DNA of 38,760 nt, taken from positions 1 to 38,760 of the forward strand of contig JAGCTZ010000217.1 in assembly GCA_017963165.1 (NCBI GenBank), written 5' to 3'. Shown here in pieces: positions 16,875 to 24,978 of the stretch (position 1 is the stretch's first letter; every line of letters begins with the position of its first letter). The notes beneath the pieces were generated by a model. That model did not search any database. It was not told where the DNA came from and saw nothing but the letters and a program-made list of their open reading frames with translations. This stretch comes from Treponema sp. (GTDB lineage Bacteria > Spirochaetota > Spirochaetia > Treponematales > Treponemataceae). The position numbers and the translations under genes were made by a program.

Positions 16875-18788
16875 TTACTCCCAACCAAAGGTTGCCGGCG
16901 GCTTGTTGGTAGCGTCAAAATAAAGCGCATCAACAAACGGCAGCTCTGCAATTTTGTGAACAATAGTCTGGAGCAGGTCCATATCAAGCATTGCAAAACG
17001 CGCAGTCATTACGTCTTCGGAAACAACCGGGCGCAGAACAAATGTCGAATGATCCTTTGCGCTTGCGTAAGGAAGAATAATAGTAAGGTGCTGGAAGATT
17101 TTGTCGTACCAGCCGGATTTATGAAGTTCTGTAAGAACGATATTGTCTACTTCGCGTAACTGGTCAAGGCGTTCACGGGTAGTGTAGCCCTGCTGAATTT
17201 TTAAGTCGCTGTCTGCAATCTTTGGATTCTGATACAGTTTAATACAGGTGCGGTTTATATACTTTGCGCTGTTTGTGATTGTGCTGGAGCAGGCTTCAAG
17301 CTTTTCGCGTTTGCCCGGAAAGTGATAAAAACCACGCCCTTCGACAGGCTCAGGGACCCCGGAGCCTTCGAATGTCAGTAAGGCCGGGAATCTATAAGTT
17401 CTAAAATCACCCTGAACACCAACAGAGCGTACAGGAAGAATGCTTCTCTTAAGACCTTCGGTGCATTTTTCGCAGAACATATCAAGAGTGATGTTGTCCA
17501 GCTCTTTTTGAGCAAGTTCAATTTCTTCTTTATCCTTGGCGGCAAGCTCTCCGTCGCTGCAAAGAACATTTATAGAAAGACCAGGACCCGGGAACGGATG
17601 ACGCATTACAAGTTCATCTGGCAAACCAAGCTTGTGGCCAATTGCACGAACTTCATCCTTGTAAAGGTCGCGTACAGGTTCAATAATCATTCCCTTTGCA
17701 ATAAGCTCCTGAATTCCTGCAACACGGTTATGATGAGTTTTAATTGTATGAGAATTTTTTGTACCGCCAGATTCAATGATATCCGGGTAAAGAGTGCCCT
17801 GGGCGAGCATCCAGTTATTCGGATCAAGGTGCTGCTGTTCTACAACACGGTCGCGTACGGTAATAAAGTTTTCGCCAACAGCCATTCGTTTTTTCTGTGG
17901 ATCTGTAAGGCCTGCAACTGCTGTCAAAAAGCTTTCGCTTGCATCTTCGGTTATAAAGTTAGTCATTCCAAACTTTTTATAAGCCGCTGCAACATTTGCA
18001 CTTTCGTTTTTGCGCATAAAGCCGTTGTCTATGTGAAGGCCAAGAACCCTATCCTGACCAAGAGCTTTATTCAAAAGGGCAAAAGTAATTGTAGAATCTA
18101 CACCGCCGCTTAAGAACAAAAGAACGTTTTTGTCGCCGGCATCTTTTTTAATATTTTCAAGAATATAGTTAAGTACAGTATCCTGATCCCAATTTTTCTG
18201 CATACCGCAATAGTCTGCAAAGTTCTGGAAAATCTGGTTACCGCAAGGTGTGTCTTTTACCTCGCAATGAAACTGGAGTGAAAATCGTTTTTTAGAAAGG
18301 TTTTGTGTTGCAGCAAAAGGACAATCTTTTGTGGAACCAACAGCTTCAAAGCCTTCACCAAGCTCAAGAACTCCATCCTGGTGACTCATCCAAACCTGCT
18401 GGTCGCCGTTTATATTTTTGAAAAGCGGGCAGCGAGCATTTTCACCGCTCATTCCATCTTTAAATTGGAGTGTTGCAAAACCAAACTCGCCTACAGCAGC
18501 TTTACCAACCTTTCCGTTGTAGCCTGTCTGAACAATATAATGTCCGTAGCAGAGACCAAGAATTGGAATTTCAAGATTTAAAATCTGTGAATTAAAGTCG
18601 GGAGCATCATCATCATAAACGGAAGAAGGGCCGCCCGAAAAAACAACACCCTTTGCATTTTCAAAAGTCTGTAAATTGGCAGTTGGAAGTGCAATTTCGG
18701 AATAATAGCCGAGCATACGGAACCGCTTGGCAATAAGATGAGCATACTGGCTGCCAAAATCCAAAACAACAATTTTTTCACGTTTCAT
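16875..18788 (-). CDS. guaA: GMP synthase (glutamine-hydrolysing), long eukaryote-like type
   Basis: Converts XMP to GMP using glutamine and ATP. I start it at ATG 18786-18788 (MKREKIVVLDFGSQ), giving 637 residues; a longer in-frame start at 18893 is upstream of the promoter. The class I amidotransferase domain has Cys80 in GLCYGHY and the His174/Glu176 pair in QFHCEV, where most homologues have HPE. The ATP-pyrophosphatase loop is LSGGVDS (about 226-232), followed by LHIDNGFMRKNES, QGTLYPDIIES and KTHHNR. IDNGFMRK and the longer C-terminal part resemble the human-type enzyme more than the ~525-residue E. coli type. A dispersed repeat copy is read in frame as VPEPVEGR near residues 477-484. 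Expression is probably from a leaderless mRNA. Confidence 0.95.
   Translation of the reverse strand: MKREKIVVLDFGSQYAHLIAKRFRMLGYYSEIALPTANLQTFENAKGVVFSGGPSSVYDDDAPDFNSQILNLEIPILGLCYGHYIVQTGYNGKVGKAAVGEFGFATLQFKDGMSGENARCPLFKNINGDQQVWMSHQDGVLELGEGFEAVGSTKDCPFAATQNLSKKRFSLQFHCEVKDTPCGNQIFQNFADYCGMQKNWDQDTVLNYILENIKKDAGDKNVLLFLSGGVDSTITFALLNKALGQDRVLGLHIDNGFMRKNESANVAAAYKKFGMTNFITEDASESFLTAVAGLTDPQKKRMAVGENFITVRDRVVEQQHLDPNNWMLAQGTLYPDIIESGGTKNSHTIKTHHNRVAGIQELIAKGMIIEPVRDLYKDEVRAIGHKLGLPDELVMRHPFPGPGLSINVLCSDGELAAKDKEEIELAQKELDNITLDMFCEKCTEGLKRSILPVRSVGVQGDFRTYRFPALLTFEGSGVPEPVEGRGFYHFPGKREKLEACSSTITNSAKYINRTCIKLYQNPKIADSDLKIQQGYTTRERLDQLREVDNIVLTELHKSGWYDKIFQHLTIILPYASAKDHSTFVLRPVVSEDVMTARFAMLDMDLLQTIVHKIAELPFVDALYFDATNKPPATFGWE
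17337..17358. repeat. Dispersed repeat copy inside guaA
   Basis: CCCTTCGACAGGCTCAGGG plus ACC, identical to the copy in aspS and read in the same frame (PEPVEG) from the minus strand. Confidence 0.85.
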
Positions 18789-18794
18789 AAACAG

Positions 18795-18823
18795 ATTATA
18801 ATAGAAAACATTATGAAAATCAA
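18795..18823 (-). promoter_or_regulatory. guaA promoter, predicted leaderless
   Basis: Minus-strand TTGATT (18818-18823), 17-nt spacer, TATAAT (18795-18800), CTGTTT and then ATG. Transcription should begin at or next to the start codon, and no Shine-Dalgarno is present. Confidence 0.7.
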
Positions 18824-18843
18824 TTTTACATGAGCTTTCATTT

Positions 18844-18931
18844 GGGGCAAACGCATTATAAATACAGAAAATAATTTTGTGACTGGAAGCCATTATAATA
18901 ATGATATTCTATTTATAATGCGGCAGCCCTG
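18844..18931. repeat. Small inverted-repeat element (element B)
   Basis: CGCATTATAAATA (18852-18864) and its exact inverse TATTTATAATGCG (18910-18922) bound about 45 bp. The outer flanks also pair in part (GGGGCAA against GCAGCCCTG). The right arm, read inward as CAGGGCTGCCGCATTATAAA, nearly matches the arms of the larger element at 23405-23586. The two therefore look like members of one MITE-like family. Confidence 0.6.
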
Positions 18932-18960
18932 ATAATGTATCGTGTAGTTTTAATTAAAAG

Positions 18961-18989
18961 TTGCAAATTAGTATAGTAAGGTATATAAT
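18961..18989 (+). promoter_or_regulatory. Strong sigma70-type promoter for a short leader RNA
   Basis: TTGCAA (18961-18966), exactly 17 nt, TATAAT (18984-18989). Transcription should start near 18996, which is also the first base of a 22-codon open frame. It points toward the lipoprotein gene at 19163. Confidence 0.7.
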
Positions 18990-19023
18990 GTATTTATGAA
19001 TACGAAAACAGTTATTTTGAAAA

Positions 19024-19058
19024 TTCAGTTCAGTTCAGTTCAGGTCAGTTCGGTTCAG
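19024..19058 (+). repeat. Pentanucleotide tandem repeat TTCAG x7 (four perfect)
   Basis: Seven consecutive 5-bp units in the leader upstream of a lipoprotein gene. Copy number changes of one unit would shift the 22-codon leader frame and change the loop size of the enclosing stem. Confidence 0.8.
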
Positions 19059-19086
19059 AGATAACTGTCACTTTTTATAAAAATAT

Positions 19087-19134
19087 AACCCTGTTTATGC
19101 GTTAAAAAACGTGTAGACAGGGTTTTTTATTTTA
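19087..19134 (+). terminator. Intrinsic terminator before the 19163 lipoprotein gene
   Basis: AACCCTGT (19087-19094) pairs perfectly with ACAGGGTT (19117-19124), with an inner GCGTT/AACG stem, and a T-rich tail follows. It ends 28 nt before ATG. Confidence 0.8.
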
Positions 19135-19162
19135 ACCTAGTCTCATCATCAGGAGGAAAATT

Positions 19163-21643
19163 ATGAGAGACATTTTCAAAAAACTAAGTTTGGCTCTTGT
19201 TTTGATTGCAGCAATTTTTATGATAACCGGATGTCCACAAGAACCTCTAGACCCTTCAAAACATACAGTTACTGTACAGACTGCATTTGGAATATCTTTC
19301 CCAATCTATGTTGAAGATGGAGATTCACTTGATTCAACACCAGAATTTGAAAAGTATAAGAATCCATCTATGGGTGATTACGAATTTGACGGTTTTTATA
19401 CAGAAGATGGTGAAAAGTTTAATACAAGCACACCCATTACAAAAGATATAAAATTGTATGCAAAATTCAAGAAAACAACAACAATAAATGGAGACGGAAA
19501 TACAACAGAAACAACAGAAACTGTGTCTGCTGATGGAAATAAAGAAACAACAACTACGACAACAGATAAAGATGGAAACGTAATTGGAGAAGTAAAAGAA
19601 AAGGAAGATTCAGAAGGTAATACAACAACAACAACTACAACTACTACTACAGATGAAGATGGAAATACAGTTGTTGATGTTATTACAACAAATGGAGATG
19701 GAGAAGTAATTGAAGAACACTCTGACGTTAAACCAAGCGAAGATACAACTGTAGAAAAACTTATTAATTCCGGAGTTAATGCTTGTCTGAATTTTAATAT
19801 ATCACAGGGTATAAGCTTCTTTGACGCTGCTTATAAACTCGATCCAACAGATGATCAGGCAAAGGTTTTCTCTGCTCTTGCAGATTTAGCAAGCCTCAGT
19901 ACAAACGGCGAAATTGCAAAGTTCTTAAAAGACTATGCAGGAATCCAGAATTATCCGGCAACAATGAGTGCACTTATAAATGCCGACTGGCTTACAGAAG
20001 GCAGCATTACTTATGAAGCAACAGATAGAATTGATTGGCCTCGTATACTAAGCGAAGAATCAAATAAAAACGAGGATGGGTATACTTATGGAACTGTTGT
20101 AAGAGCCAGTCGTGTTACAGAGCCTGTTGAAGGCGAACCAATTGTTTACCTTAGTGATAATATTGTAAATCAAAAGAAAACCTTTAATAACAAAGAATAT
20201 GTTTTTAGTCTTAATGATGAACAATTTTTACAATATGAAGACAGAAGAGATAATGGAGAAGAACATAATATTGGTTATTATGAAGAAAATAAATATCGAG
20301 ACAAGAAACCTTCATGGCATTATTATAAGATTGATGGTACAGGTGATTATTACATAAATGTTTTTGGTCAATATAATAACAGATTCGAATTTTTAACATA
20401 CGACGGCAAATGGATTAGTAATGTTGTAAATAAATACAATGCAAAGATTTATTATTTAATTTCTGCCGAAGAAGATTATATTGAATACACCTACAACGAA
20501 ACAATGCATTTGCCGGTATTAGATTCTCTTGAAAACGAAAACTGGTTCAAGAATATAACTAAAGATGAAGCTTATATTGCTAAACTTATGTTGGCAAATG
20601 TTATCAAAGGAAACAGCAAAGGCTTAGATTCTGCCGTTGATGCTCTTTACGATTTATTGTTCGAAAGCAAAGAGTACAAGAGTGCAATTGCAAAAATTGA
20701 CGATGTAAAAGCTTCTGTACAGGTTCCTTCCGAATTAATAGACAGGTTTGGTCTTCTAGACTACTATGCCAAAGGAGCAGACAATTCAAAGGTTCTAATT
20801 GGAAAAACAGAACTTAATCTTGTAAAGAGTCTTCTTGATATTTACAAGGGCGTGTTCGAATATCTTCAGAGCTATAGCTTTGCAGTAGATCTTGGTGCAA
20901 TAAAAAAATCTAATGTGTTTACAATGGATTGGGATAATGAAGACGAAGCTATGGATTTTGTAGATTTCCTTTATGACAACAAGGCCAAAATAGATCCATT
21001 CTTAACAGGCTTCCTTACAGTAAAAGACGAAAAGAAAATGAAGGCTTCAAAAGCAACCTTTGCCGGTATTATCGGCGATTTGATTGCTGCTTACGATTCT
21101 GTTATTGGAACAAAAGATTCTCCTTCAATTTACCCATCAATGATTACTGATTATGCTGCAGATGCCGCAGTATTCCGCGAAGGTGCTACACTGTTAAAAG
21201 AAGCAATCGAAAAAGGTGGAATATTCTACTTCACAATGGGCATACCTAAAGCATGGCCTAAAAAAGCAGGTGAAGGAATTGCGTTTGTAGATTTTGGTAA
21301 AGTTTTCACACCAGGATATTTCTCTATTACAAATCTTATTGAAACAGAAACTATAAAGGGAAAGAAAGTTCCTGTTTTCTATTACGACTATTGGGAAAAA
21401 GGTGAAAAAATATATCATGCAATAACAAAAGTTACCTCTGTAGACGATTTTAAGAAGATTCCTGTAATCACGGAGAAACATGGCGATGAGGAATATAAAA
21501 AATATCAGGGAAATGTTTATATACATCACAACCTTACAAAACTTCTGTCAGATATTACAAATGCGTACCAGTTTAAAGGAGCACCATATATCGATCTGTA
21601 TCCAGAAGATATAGATTTGCTTTATAACTTCTGGTACAAATAA
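19163..21643 (+). CDS. Large surface lipoprotein with List_Bact repeat and Thr-rich segment
   Basis: 826 residues. The signal peptide ends in the lipobox MITGC (Cys24). Residues about 35-104 resemble a Listeria-Bacteroides (InlB-B type) repeat, ending in the typical DIKLYAKF. A Thr-rich repetitive linker follows (about 105-190) with TTTTDxDGN-like units, including ten Thr in a row at about 154-163 coded by ACA/ACT triplets. The remaining ~630 residues begin with a TPR-like segment (GISFFDAAYKLDPTDDQAKV) and are otherwise unrecognised. RVTEPVEGEP near residues 317-326 looks like a decayed in-frame copy of the dispersed repeat. An AGGAGG precedes ATG. A secreted barrel-like protein starts 10 nt after the stop. 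Confidence 0.85.
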   Translation: MRDIFKKLSLALVLIAAIFMITGCPQEPLDPSKHTVTVQTAFGISFPIYVEDGDSLDSTPEFEKYKNPSMGDYEFDGFYTEDGEKFNTSTPITKDIKLYAKFKKTTTINGDGNTTETTETVSADGNKETTTTTTDKDGNVIGEVKEKEDSEGNTTTTTTTTTTDEDGNTVVDVITTNGDGEVIEEHSDVKPSEDTTVEKLINSGVNACLNFNISQGISFFDAAYKLDPTDDQAKVFSALADLASLSTNGEIAKFLKDYAGIQNYPATMSALINADWLTEGSITYEATDRIDWPRILSEESNKNEDGYTYGTVVRASRVTEPVEGEPIVYLSDNIVNQKKTFNNKEYVFSLNDEQFLQYEDRRDNGEEHNIGYYEENKYRDKKPSWHYYKIDGTGDYYINVFGQYNNRFEFLTYDGKWISNVVNKYNAKIYYLISAEEDYIEYTYNETMHLPVLDSLENENWFKNITKDEAYIAKLMLANVIKGNSKGLDSAVDALYDLLFESKEYKSAIAKIDDVKASVQVPSELIDRFGLLDYYAKGADNSKVLIGKTELNLVKSLLDIYKGVFEYLQSYSFAVDLGAIKKSNVFTMDWDNEDEAMDFVDFLYDNKAKIDPFLTGFLTVKDEKKMKASKATFAGIIGDLIAAYDSVIGTKDSPSIYPSMITDYAADAAVFREGATLLKEAIEKGGIFYFTMGIPKAWPKKAGEGIAFVDFGKVFTPGYFSITNLIETETIKGKKVPVFYYDYWEKGEKIYHAITKVTSVDDFKKIPVITEKHGDEEYKKYQGNVYIHHNLTKLLSDITNAYQFKGAPYIDLYPEDIDLLYNFWYK

Positions 21644-21653
21644 CATTCTATAA

Positions 21654-22895
21654 TTGAAAGTCAGTTTCTTTAAAATTGCTTCCGCTGTTGTTATTTTTTT
21701 AATGACAGCGGAAGTCTTTTATTCACAGCAGTTTACTCAAAAAGCCGGCTCAGGCATCCTTTATACAGACAGTTCTGGTACAGCCTGGGATTATACGCTA
21801 AGCCAGAAAATTACAGGCACAGCAGCAGACAGCGAAAAAAGTTTTTTTGTTCAGGCAGATTACACTTTTTTAGATTCAACTGTGTCGTATGTAAACGGAA
21901 CCTTTCATAATGTAAATTTTAGCGCAGGCTCGGAATGGCAGAAAAATCAAAATAACCACAGTTTAAAGTTTGACGGCTTTCTAGGGTTTGTCCCGGAAAC
22001 GCTTAAGCTTAAATTTGGAAGAATAAGGCTTTCGCTTGATAATATTGATTACGAATGTTTTTCTACAGATTATGCTTCGCAGGTTTCAGAAAATTTTTCT
22101 TATTCCTTAAAGTTTTTTTCGGGTTGTCTGGCTTCGGAATCCGGAAACTTGTATATAATGATTGGGAATTTTAATGTTCCGTTTTATGCCGGAGCATTAG
22201 TAAATCTGCAGCTGCCTTATGATTTTGGATTAAATCTTTTTTATACAAATGCTAATCTTCTTTTTTATGATGAAGATTCAGAAAAGCTTGGTGATGGCGC
22301 CCTTTCTTTATTTTGCATAAATGCCGGAAAAAACTGGACGTTCAATGCGCAGGCTAATCATAAGCTTTTTGCGGAGCTTGGTTTTGTTTATTGCGATGGT
22401 TCTACAAATATTAAAGTTACGGCAGCATCGCAAAAGCTTGTCTTATATCCTTTTTCGTTTTTGGGAATTAATGCGGGTGCTTCGCTTTATTTTATTAATG
22501 CCGGTACAAAATATAAAATGAATTATGGGGACTTTACAGTTTCTGCAGGCTTTGATGCACTTTTAAATTGTTATTCTGTCCTGACATATTTTTACAAATA
22601 TAATTTTAAAACCTTAGTGTGGTTTACACTTCCAAATGGCAAAGAACAGGATTATATTACGTTTTCAAATTTTGACAGTTTGTTGAACGGTTATATAAAT
22701 GTGTCATACAAAAAGTCTGTGTTGGATTTTTATGTTGATAAAAAATTTGTTGTTCCTGTCATTACGGAAAAAACAAAAAAATTGTTTGGTGTAACTAACA
22801 CAAATACAGGTTTTGTAAATGAAAAAGACCCGCAGAAGCTTGCCAGAACAATTTTACTTTCGGGGCTTTCTGTGGGCCTGAAATTGGAATTATAA
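21654..22895 (+). CDS. Secreted, probably outer-membrane barrel-like protein
   Basis: 413 residues from a TTG start 10 nt after the preceding stop, with no clear Shine-Dalgarno, so translation is probably coupled. An N-terminal hydrophobic segment (about 7-20) ending near EVFYSQQ is a likely cleavable signal. The mature part is rich in alternating aromatic and polar strands such as NLYIMIGNFNVPFYAGALV and TLVWFTLPNGKEQ, which fits an outer-membrane beta-barrel, and it ends in KLEL. No named family was recognised. It may work with the lipoprotein encoded just upstream. Confidence 0.65.
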   Translation: MKVSFFKIASAVVIFLMTAEVFYSQQFTQKAGSGILYTDSSGTAWDYTLSQKITGTAADSEKSFFVQADYTFLDSTVSYVNGTFHNVNFSAGSEWQKNQNNHSLKFDGFLGFVPETLKLKFGRIRLSLDNIDYECFSTDYASQVSENFSYSLKFFSGCLASESGNLYIMIGNFNVPFYAGALVNLQLPYDFGLNLFYTNANLLFYDEDSEKLGDGALSLFCINAGKNWTFNAQANHKLFAELGFVYCDGSTNIKVTAASQKLVLYPFSFLGINAGASLYFINAGTKYKMNYGDFTVSAGFDALLNCYSVLTYFYKYNFKTLVWFTLPNGKEQDYITFSNFDSLLNGYINVSYKKSVLDFYVDKKFVVPVITEKTKKLFGVTNTNTGFVNEKDPQKLARTILLSGLSVGLKLEL

Positions 22896-22900
22896 AAAAA

Positions 22901-22927
22901 ATGCCGTGCACTTATTTGGCACGGCAT
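22901..22927. terminator. Bidirectional terminator between convergent genes
   Basis: ATGCCGTGC (22901-22909) and GCACGGCAT (22919-22927) form a perfect 9-bp stem with a 9-nt loop. A run of A precedes it (T on the minus strand), and the stem serves both converging genes. Confidence 0.8.
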
Positions 22928-22944
22928 TCATCTCAAAAAGATTT

Positions 22945-23313
22945 TTATTTCATCTTAATTGAAACTTTATAATCTTCGTTTGTCCAGTCTGGATTAATAA
23001 TCATATCAAGGTCTGTGTTCAAAGAAACGCCTTTTGTAAACGAGTAAGCACGTTCTGTTTCAGGGCAATAGAAGGTTATTGTAACGCCTTTTGTTCCGGC
23101 ATTTACCTTAAAGTTTTCGATATTTGAATCATTAAAGTCAAATATTTTTTCGCCTGTACTTGTGAGTGAAAGAACGATATGGCCGTCTGCAGAGAAAGTC
23201 CAGTCTGCATCCCAGTTTGCATCTTTCCAAGTACCTTTAATTCCGCCCAGATCAAGAGCGAAAAGACCAGATGCCATTACGGCAAGAACAATAATTGCAA
23301 AAAGTTTTTTCAT
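22945..23313 (-). CDS. Small periplasmic protein, lipocalin-like size
   Basis: 122 residues with a clear cleavable signal peptide (MKKLFAIIVLAVMASGLFA). The mature ~103 residues form short beta segments beginning LGGIKGTWKDANWDADWTFS, reminiscent of lipocalin-like domains that open with GTW and a strand. No enzyme motif was found. The AGGAG start signal is good, and a TATAAT -10 (23348-23353, minus strand) lies upstream. Function unknown. Confidence 0.75.
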   Translation of the reverse strand: MKKLFAIIVLAVMASGLFALDLGGIKGTWKDANWDADWTFSADGHIVLSLTSTGEKIFDFNDSNIENFKVNAGTKGVTITFYCPETERAYSFTKGVSLNTDLDMIINPDWTNEDYKVSIKMK

Positions 23314-23404
23314 AAAAAATCTCCTGAAAAATAAGATTATTAAAATAATTATAACACACTTTTTTTAGAGTGGTAGAAATATTTTTCAAAGAGCATTGCA
23401 ACGT

Positions 23405-23586
23405 AGGGTTTCCGCATTATAAAGATTAATTATATTAGCGGGTCCCAGCGACGGAAAAAAAATCAAGGTATCCCCCGGCATCCGTGCGCCAGCCGTCGTA
23501 AACGCGGCCGGCCCCCTGCCGGTCCCCCCTTAATTTCTTTTTCCTGCGTCCCGCATATACCTTTATAATTTATAATGCGGAAACCC
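23405..23586. repeat. MITE-like inverted-repeat element with GC-rich core (element A)
   Basis: Perfect 19-bp inverted termini, AGGGTTTCCGCATTATAAA on the left and its complement ending at about 23586 on the right. Pairing continues imperfectly inward: both arms, read toward the centre, have GCGGG, then an A-rich GAAAAA block, then AAGG. The core (about 23440-23530) is strikingly GC-rich for this AT-rich window. No open frame of note is present. It fills most of the 352-bp gap between two divergent genes. Confidence 0.7.
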
Positions 23587-23616
23587 TGGATTGTCATATC
23601 GTTTTTACATATTTCA

Positions 23617-23645
23617 ATGACAAGAGACTTTATAAATGATATTAT
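23617..23645 (+). promoter_or_regulatory. Promoter of the CYTH gene
   Basis: ATGACA (23617-23622), 17-nt spacer, TATTAT (23640-23645), followed by AGAAGGAGA and the start codon at 23666. This gives a short leader of about 14 nt with a good Shine-Dalgarno. Confidence 0.55.
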
Positions 23646-23665
23646 ACCCGCAGAAGGAGATTCAG

Positions 23666-24286
23666 ATGGCGCGCGAAATAGAAATAAAAATTCCTTTGAC
23701 CGATGACGAATACAAAAGCATTTATGATGCTATTTATTCAAAAACAACTTTTGATGGAGTTTATTTTCCTAATAGTAACAATTTTAGGGGAGTGGAGCAT
23801 CTTTTAAAAAATGATGTTTATTATTCCAGATACACCACTCACGAAGAGCGTGTAAAAAACGGCGAGCCAAGAGTTATTAGAATTCGAAGCGAACAGAATC
23901 TTTCTACAAATGAAAAAAAATCATATTTTTGCATCAAATACAAAACAATCGAAAACGGAATAGAAATCAACAGCGAAAACGAAACCTTTGTTCAGGATGA
24001 AACTGTAATCGATACACTGCTTAAGATTTCGGGGTATACAACTTACTTTGACAAAAAAAAGGATGCGCTTTCTGCCTATTGCCGCAGCTCCCTTAATGAA
24101 GCAATTGAATTTCATCTTGAGCTGGAAGTAGTTAACGGCCTTAAATATGTCGAAATAGAAGTAACCGAAAGCGATTTACCGGCTGATGAAATTCGTCTTA
24201 CGCTGGAAGGACTTGTTACTCAACTGGGGCTTGATGCTTCAAAACGTGATTCGCGCAGCTGGATGGAAATAATTAATCATTTATAG
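23666..24286 (+). CDS. CYTH-domain protein (class IV cyclase / triphosphatase family)
   Basis: 206 residues from ATG 23666, which has GGAG 6 nt before it; an in-frame ATG at 23636 lacks a start signal. The protein opens with EIEIK, the E-x-E-x-K signature of triphosphate tunnel metalloenzymes. Alternating charged strands follow: RVIRIRSEQ, YFCIKYKTIE, FHLELEVV and YVEIEVTES. The family includes CyaB-type adenylate cyclases, thiamine triphosphatases and inorganic triphosphatases; which activity this has cannot be decided here. The 3' end overlaps the convergent MgtC-like gene by 14 bp. Confidence 0.85.
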   Translation: MAREIEIKIPLTDDEYKSIYDAIYSKTTFDGVYFPNSNNFRGVEHLLKNDVYYSRYTTHEERVKNGEPRVIRIRSEQNLSTNEKKSYFCIKYKTIENGIEINSENETFVQDETVIDTLLKISGYTTYFDKKKDALSAYCRSSLNEAIEFHLELEVVNGLKYVEIEVTESDLPADEIRLTLEGLVTQLGLDASKRDSRSWMEIINHL

Positions 24287-24935
24287 AAACGCAGGTAACA
24301 TCAGGAAGCTCAGAAAGCTTTTTTGTAAGCGGAACAGTTTCTATTGCTTCCGGGATTTTTCCAATATAAATCAGCGATGTGTTTCCGGAAGTTTTTTCAA
24401 ACTTAGTATTTAATTCAAAAATCACAATTCCAAAGTCTGTCAGAATCTTGCGGCTTGCAGCTTCATCAATATTATTTGTAGAAAAATCGAGCTTTATGAT
24501 TTTGCGTTTTTCGGCTGGGAAAACCTTTCGTTCAACAGGTCCAATAACAAGTAAAAGCAGGAACGAAAAAATCAGAACAATAGCGACCGGAATATAAAGC
24601 TTTGCACCACAGGCAACACCAAGAGCTGCCGAAGTAAAGATAATTGCAGCCGATGTAAGGCCACGGATATTAAGACCCTGGTTTACAATTGCACCGGCGC
24701 CTAAAAAGCCAATTCCTGTAATTACAGCAGCAGCAATTCTTGTTGAATCTCCCTGAACAGCCGAAGTAGAAGCAAGATAAGAAGAAGCAATTGTCAAAAG
24801 GCACGAAGAAACACTCAAAAGAGTAAGAGTTCGGATTCCAACTGTATGCTGACGCATTTTTCGTTCAAGTCCAAGACAAAAGCCACAGACAAGACTAAGA
24901 GTAAGTCTGATTGCATAATCTATGTAAATATTCAT
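24273..24935 (-). CDS. MgtC/SapB-family inner-membrane protein
   Basis: 220 residues. The first ~130 hold several membrane helices with the family signatures GFCLGLERK, GIRTLTLLS, DSTRIAAAVITGIGFLGAGAI and RGLTSAAIIFTSAALGVACG. The C-terminal ~80 residues form a soluble ACT-like domain. MgtC proteins are linked to Mg2+ homeostasis and, in pathogens, control of F-type ATPase; members in other bacteria have unclear roles. GAGG precedes ATG. It overlaps the convergent CYTH gene by 14 bp. Confidence 0.9.
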   Translation of the reverse strand: MNIYIDYAIRLTLSLVCGFCLGLERKMRQHTVGIRTLTLLSVSSCLLTIASSYLASTSAVQGDSTRIAAAVITGIGFLGAGAIVNQGLNIRGLTSAAIIFTSAALGVACGAKLYIPVAIVLIFSFLLLLVIGPVERKVFPAEKRKIIKLDFSTNNIDEAASRKILTDFGIVIFELNTKFEKTSGNTSLIYIGKIPEAIETVPLTKKLSELPDVTCVSIND

Positions 24936-24952
24936 ATTCCTCTATAAGGCGG

Positions 24953-24974
24953 CCCTTCGAGAGCCTCAGGGACC
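24953..24974. repeat. Variant dispersed repeat copy
   Basis: CCCTTCGAGAGCCTCAGGG, with the outer CCCTTCGA and CTCAGGGACC kept and the middle changed. It lies between the mgtC-like start and the end of the next minus-strand gene. Confidence 0.6.
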
Positions 24975-24978
24975 GCGA

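Larger units (their letters stand above)
18996..19134 (+). ncRNA. Short leader RNA or attenuator with pentamer repeats
   Basis: Predicted from the promoter at 18961-18989 to the terminator at 19087-19134. It carries a 22-codon frame starting MNTKTVILK at 18996. Inside that frame lie seven TTCAG-type pentamers (19024-19058: four perfect, then GTCAG, TTCGG, TTCAG), enclosed by a perfect 8-bp stem, ACAGTTAT (19008-19015) with ATAACTGT (19061-19068). The next gene starts 29 nt after the terminator with little room for its own promoter, so read-through may control it. It could instead be an independent small RNA. No known riboswitch class was recognised. Confidence 0.5.

Noticed and set aside
16875..18893. 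Longer guaA start at 18893
   Set aside because: The extra 35 residues include the promoter and part of the inverted-repeat element; the MKREKIVVLDFGSQ start fits the family.
23440..23530. GC-rich core of element A as a foreign gene remnant
   Set aside because: No open frame of useful length is present, and its flanking inverted repeats explain it better as a structured element.
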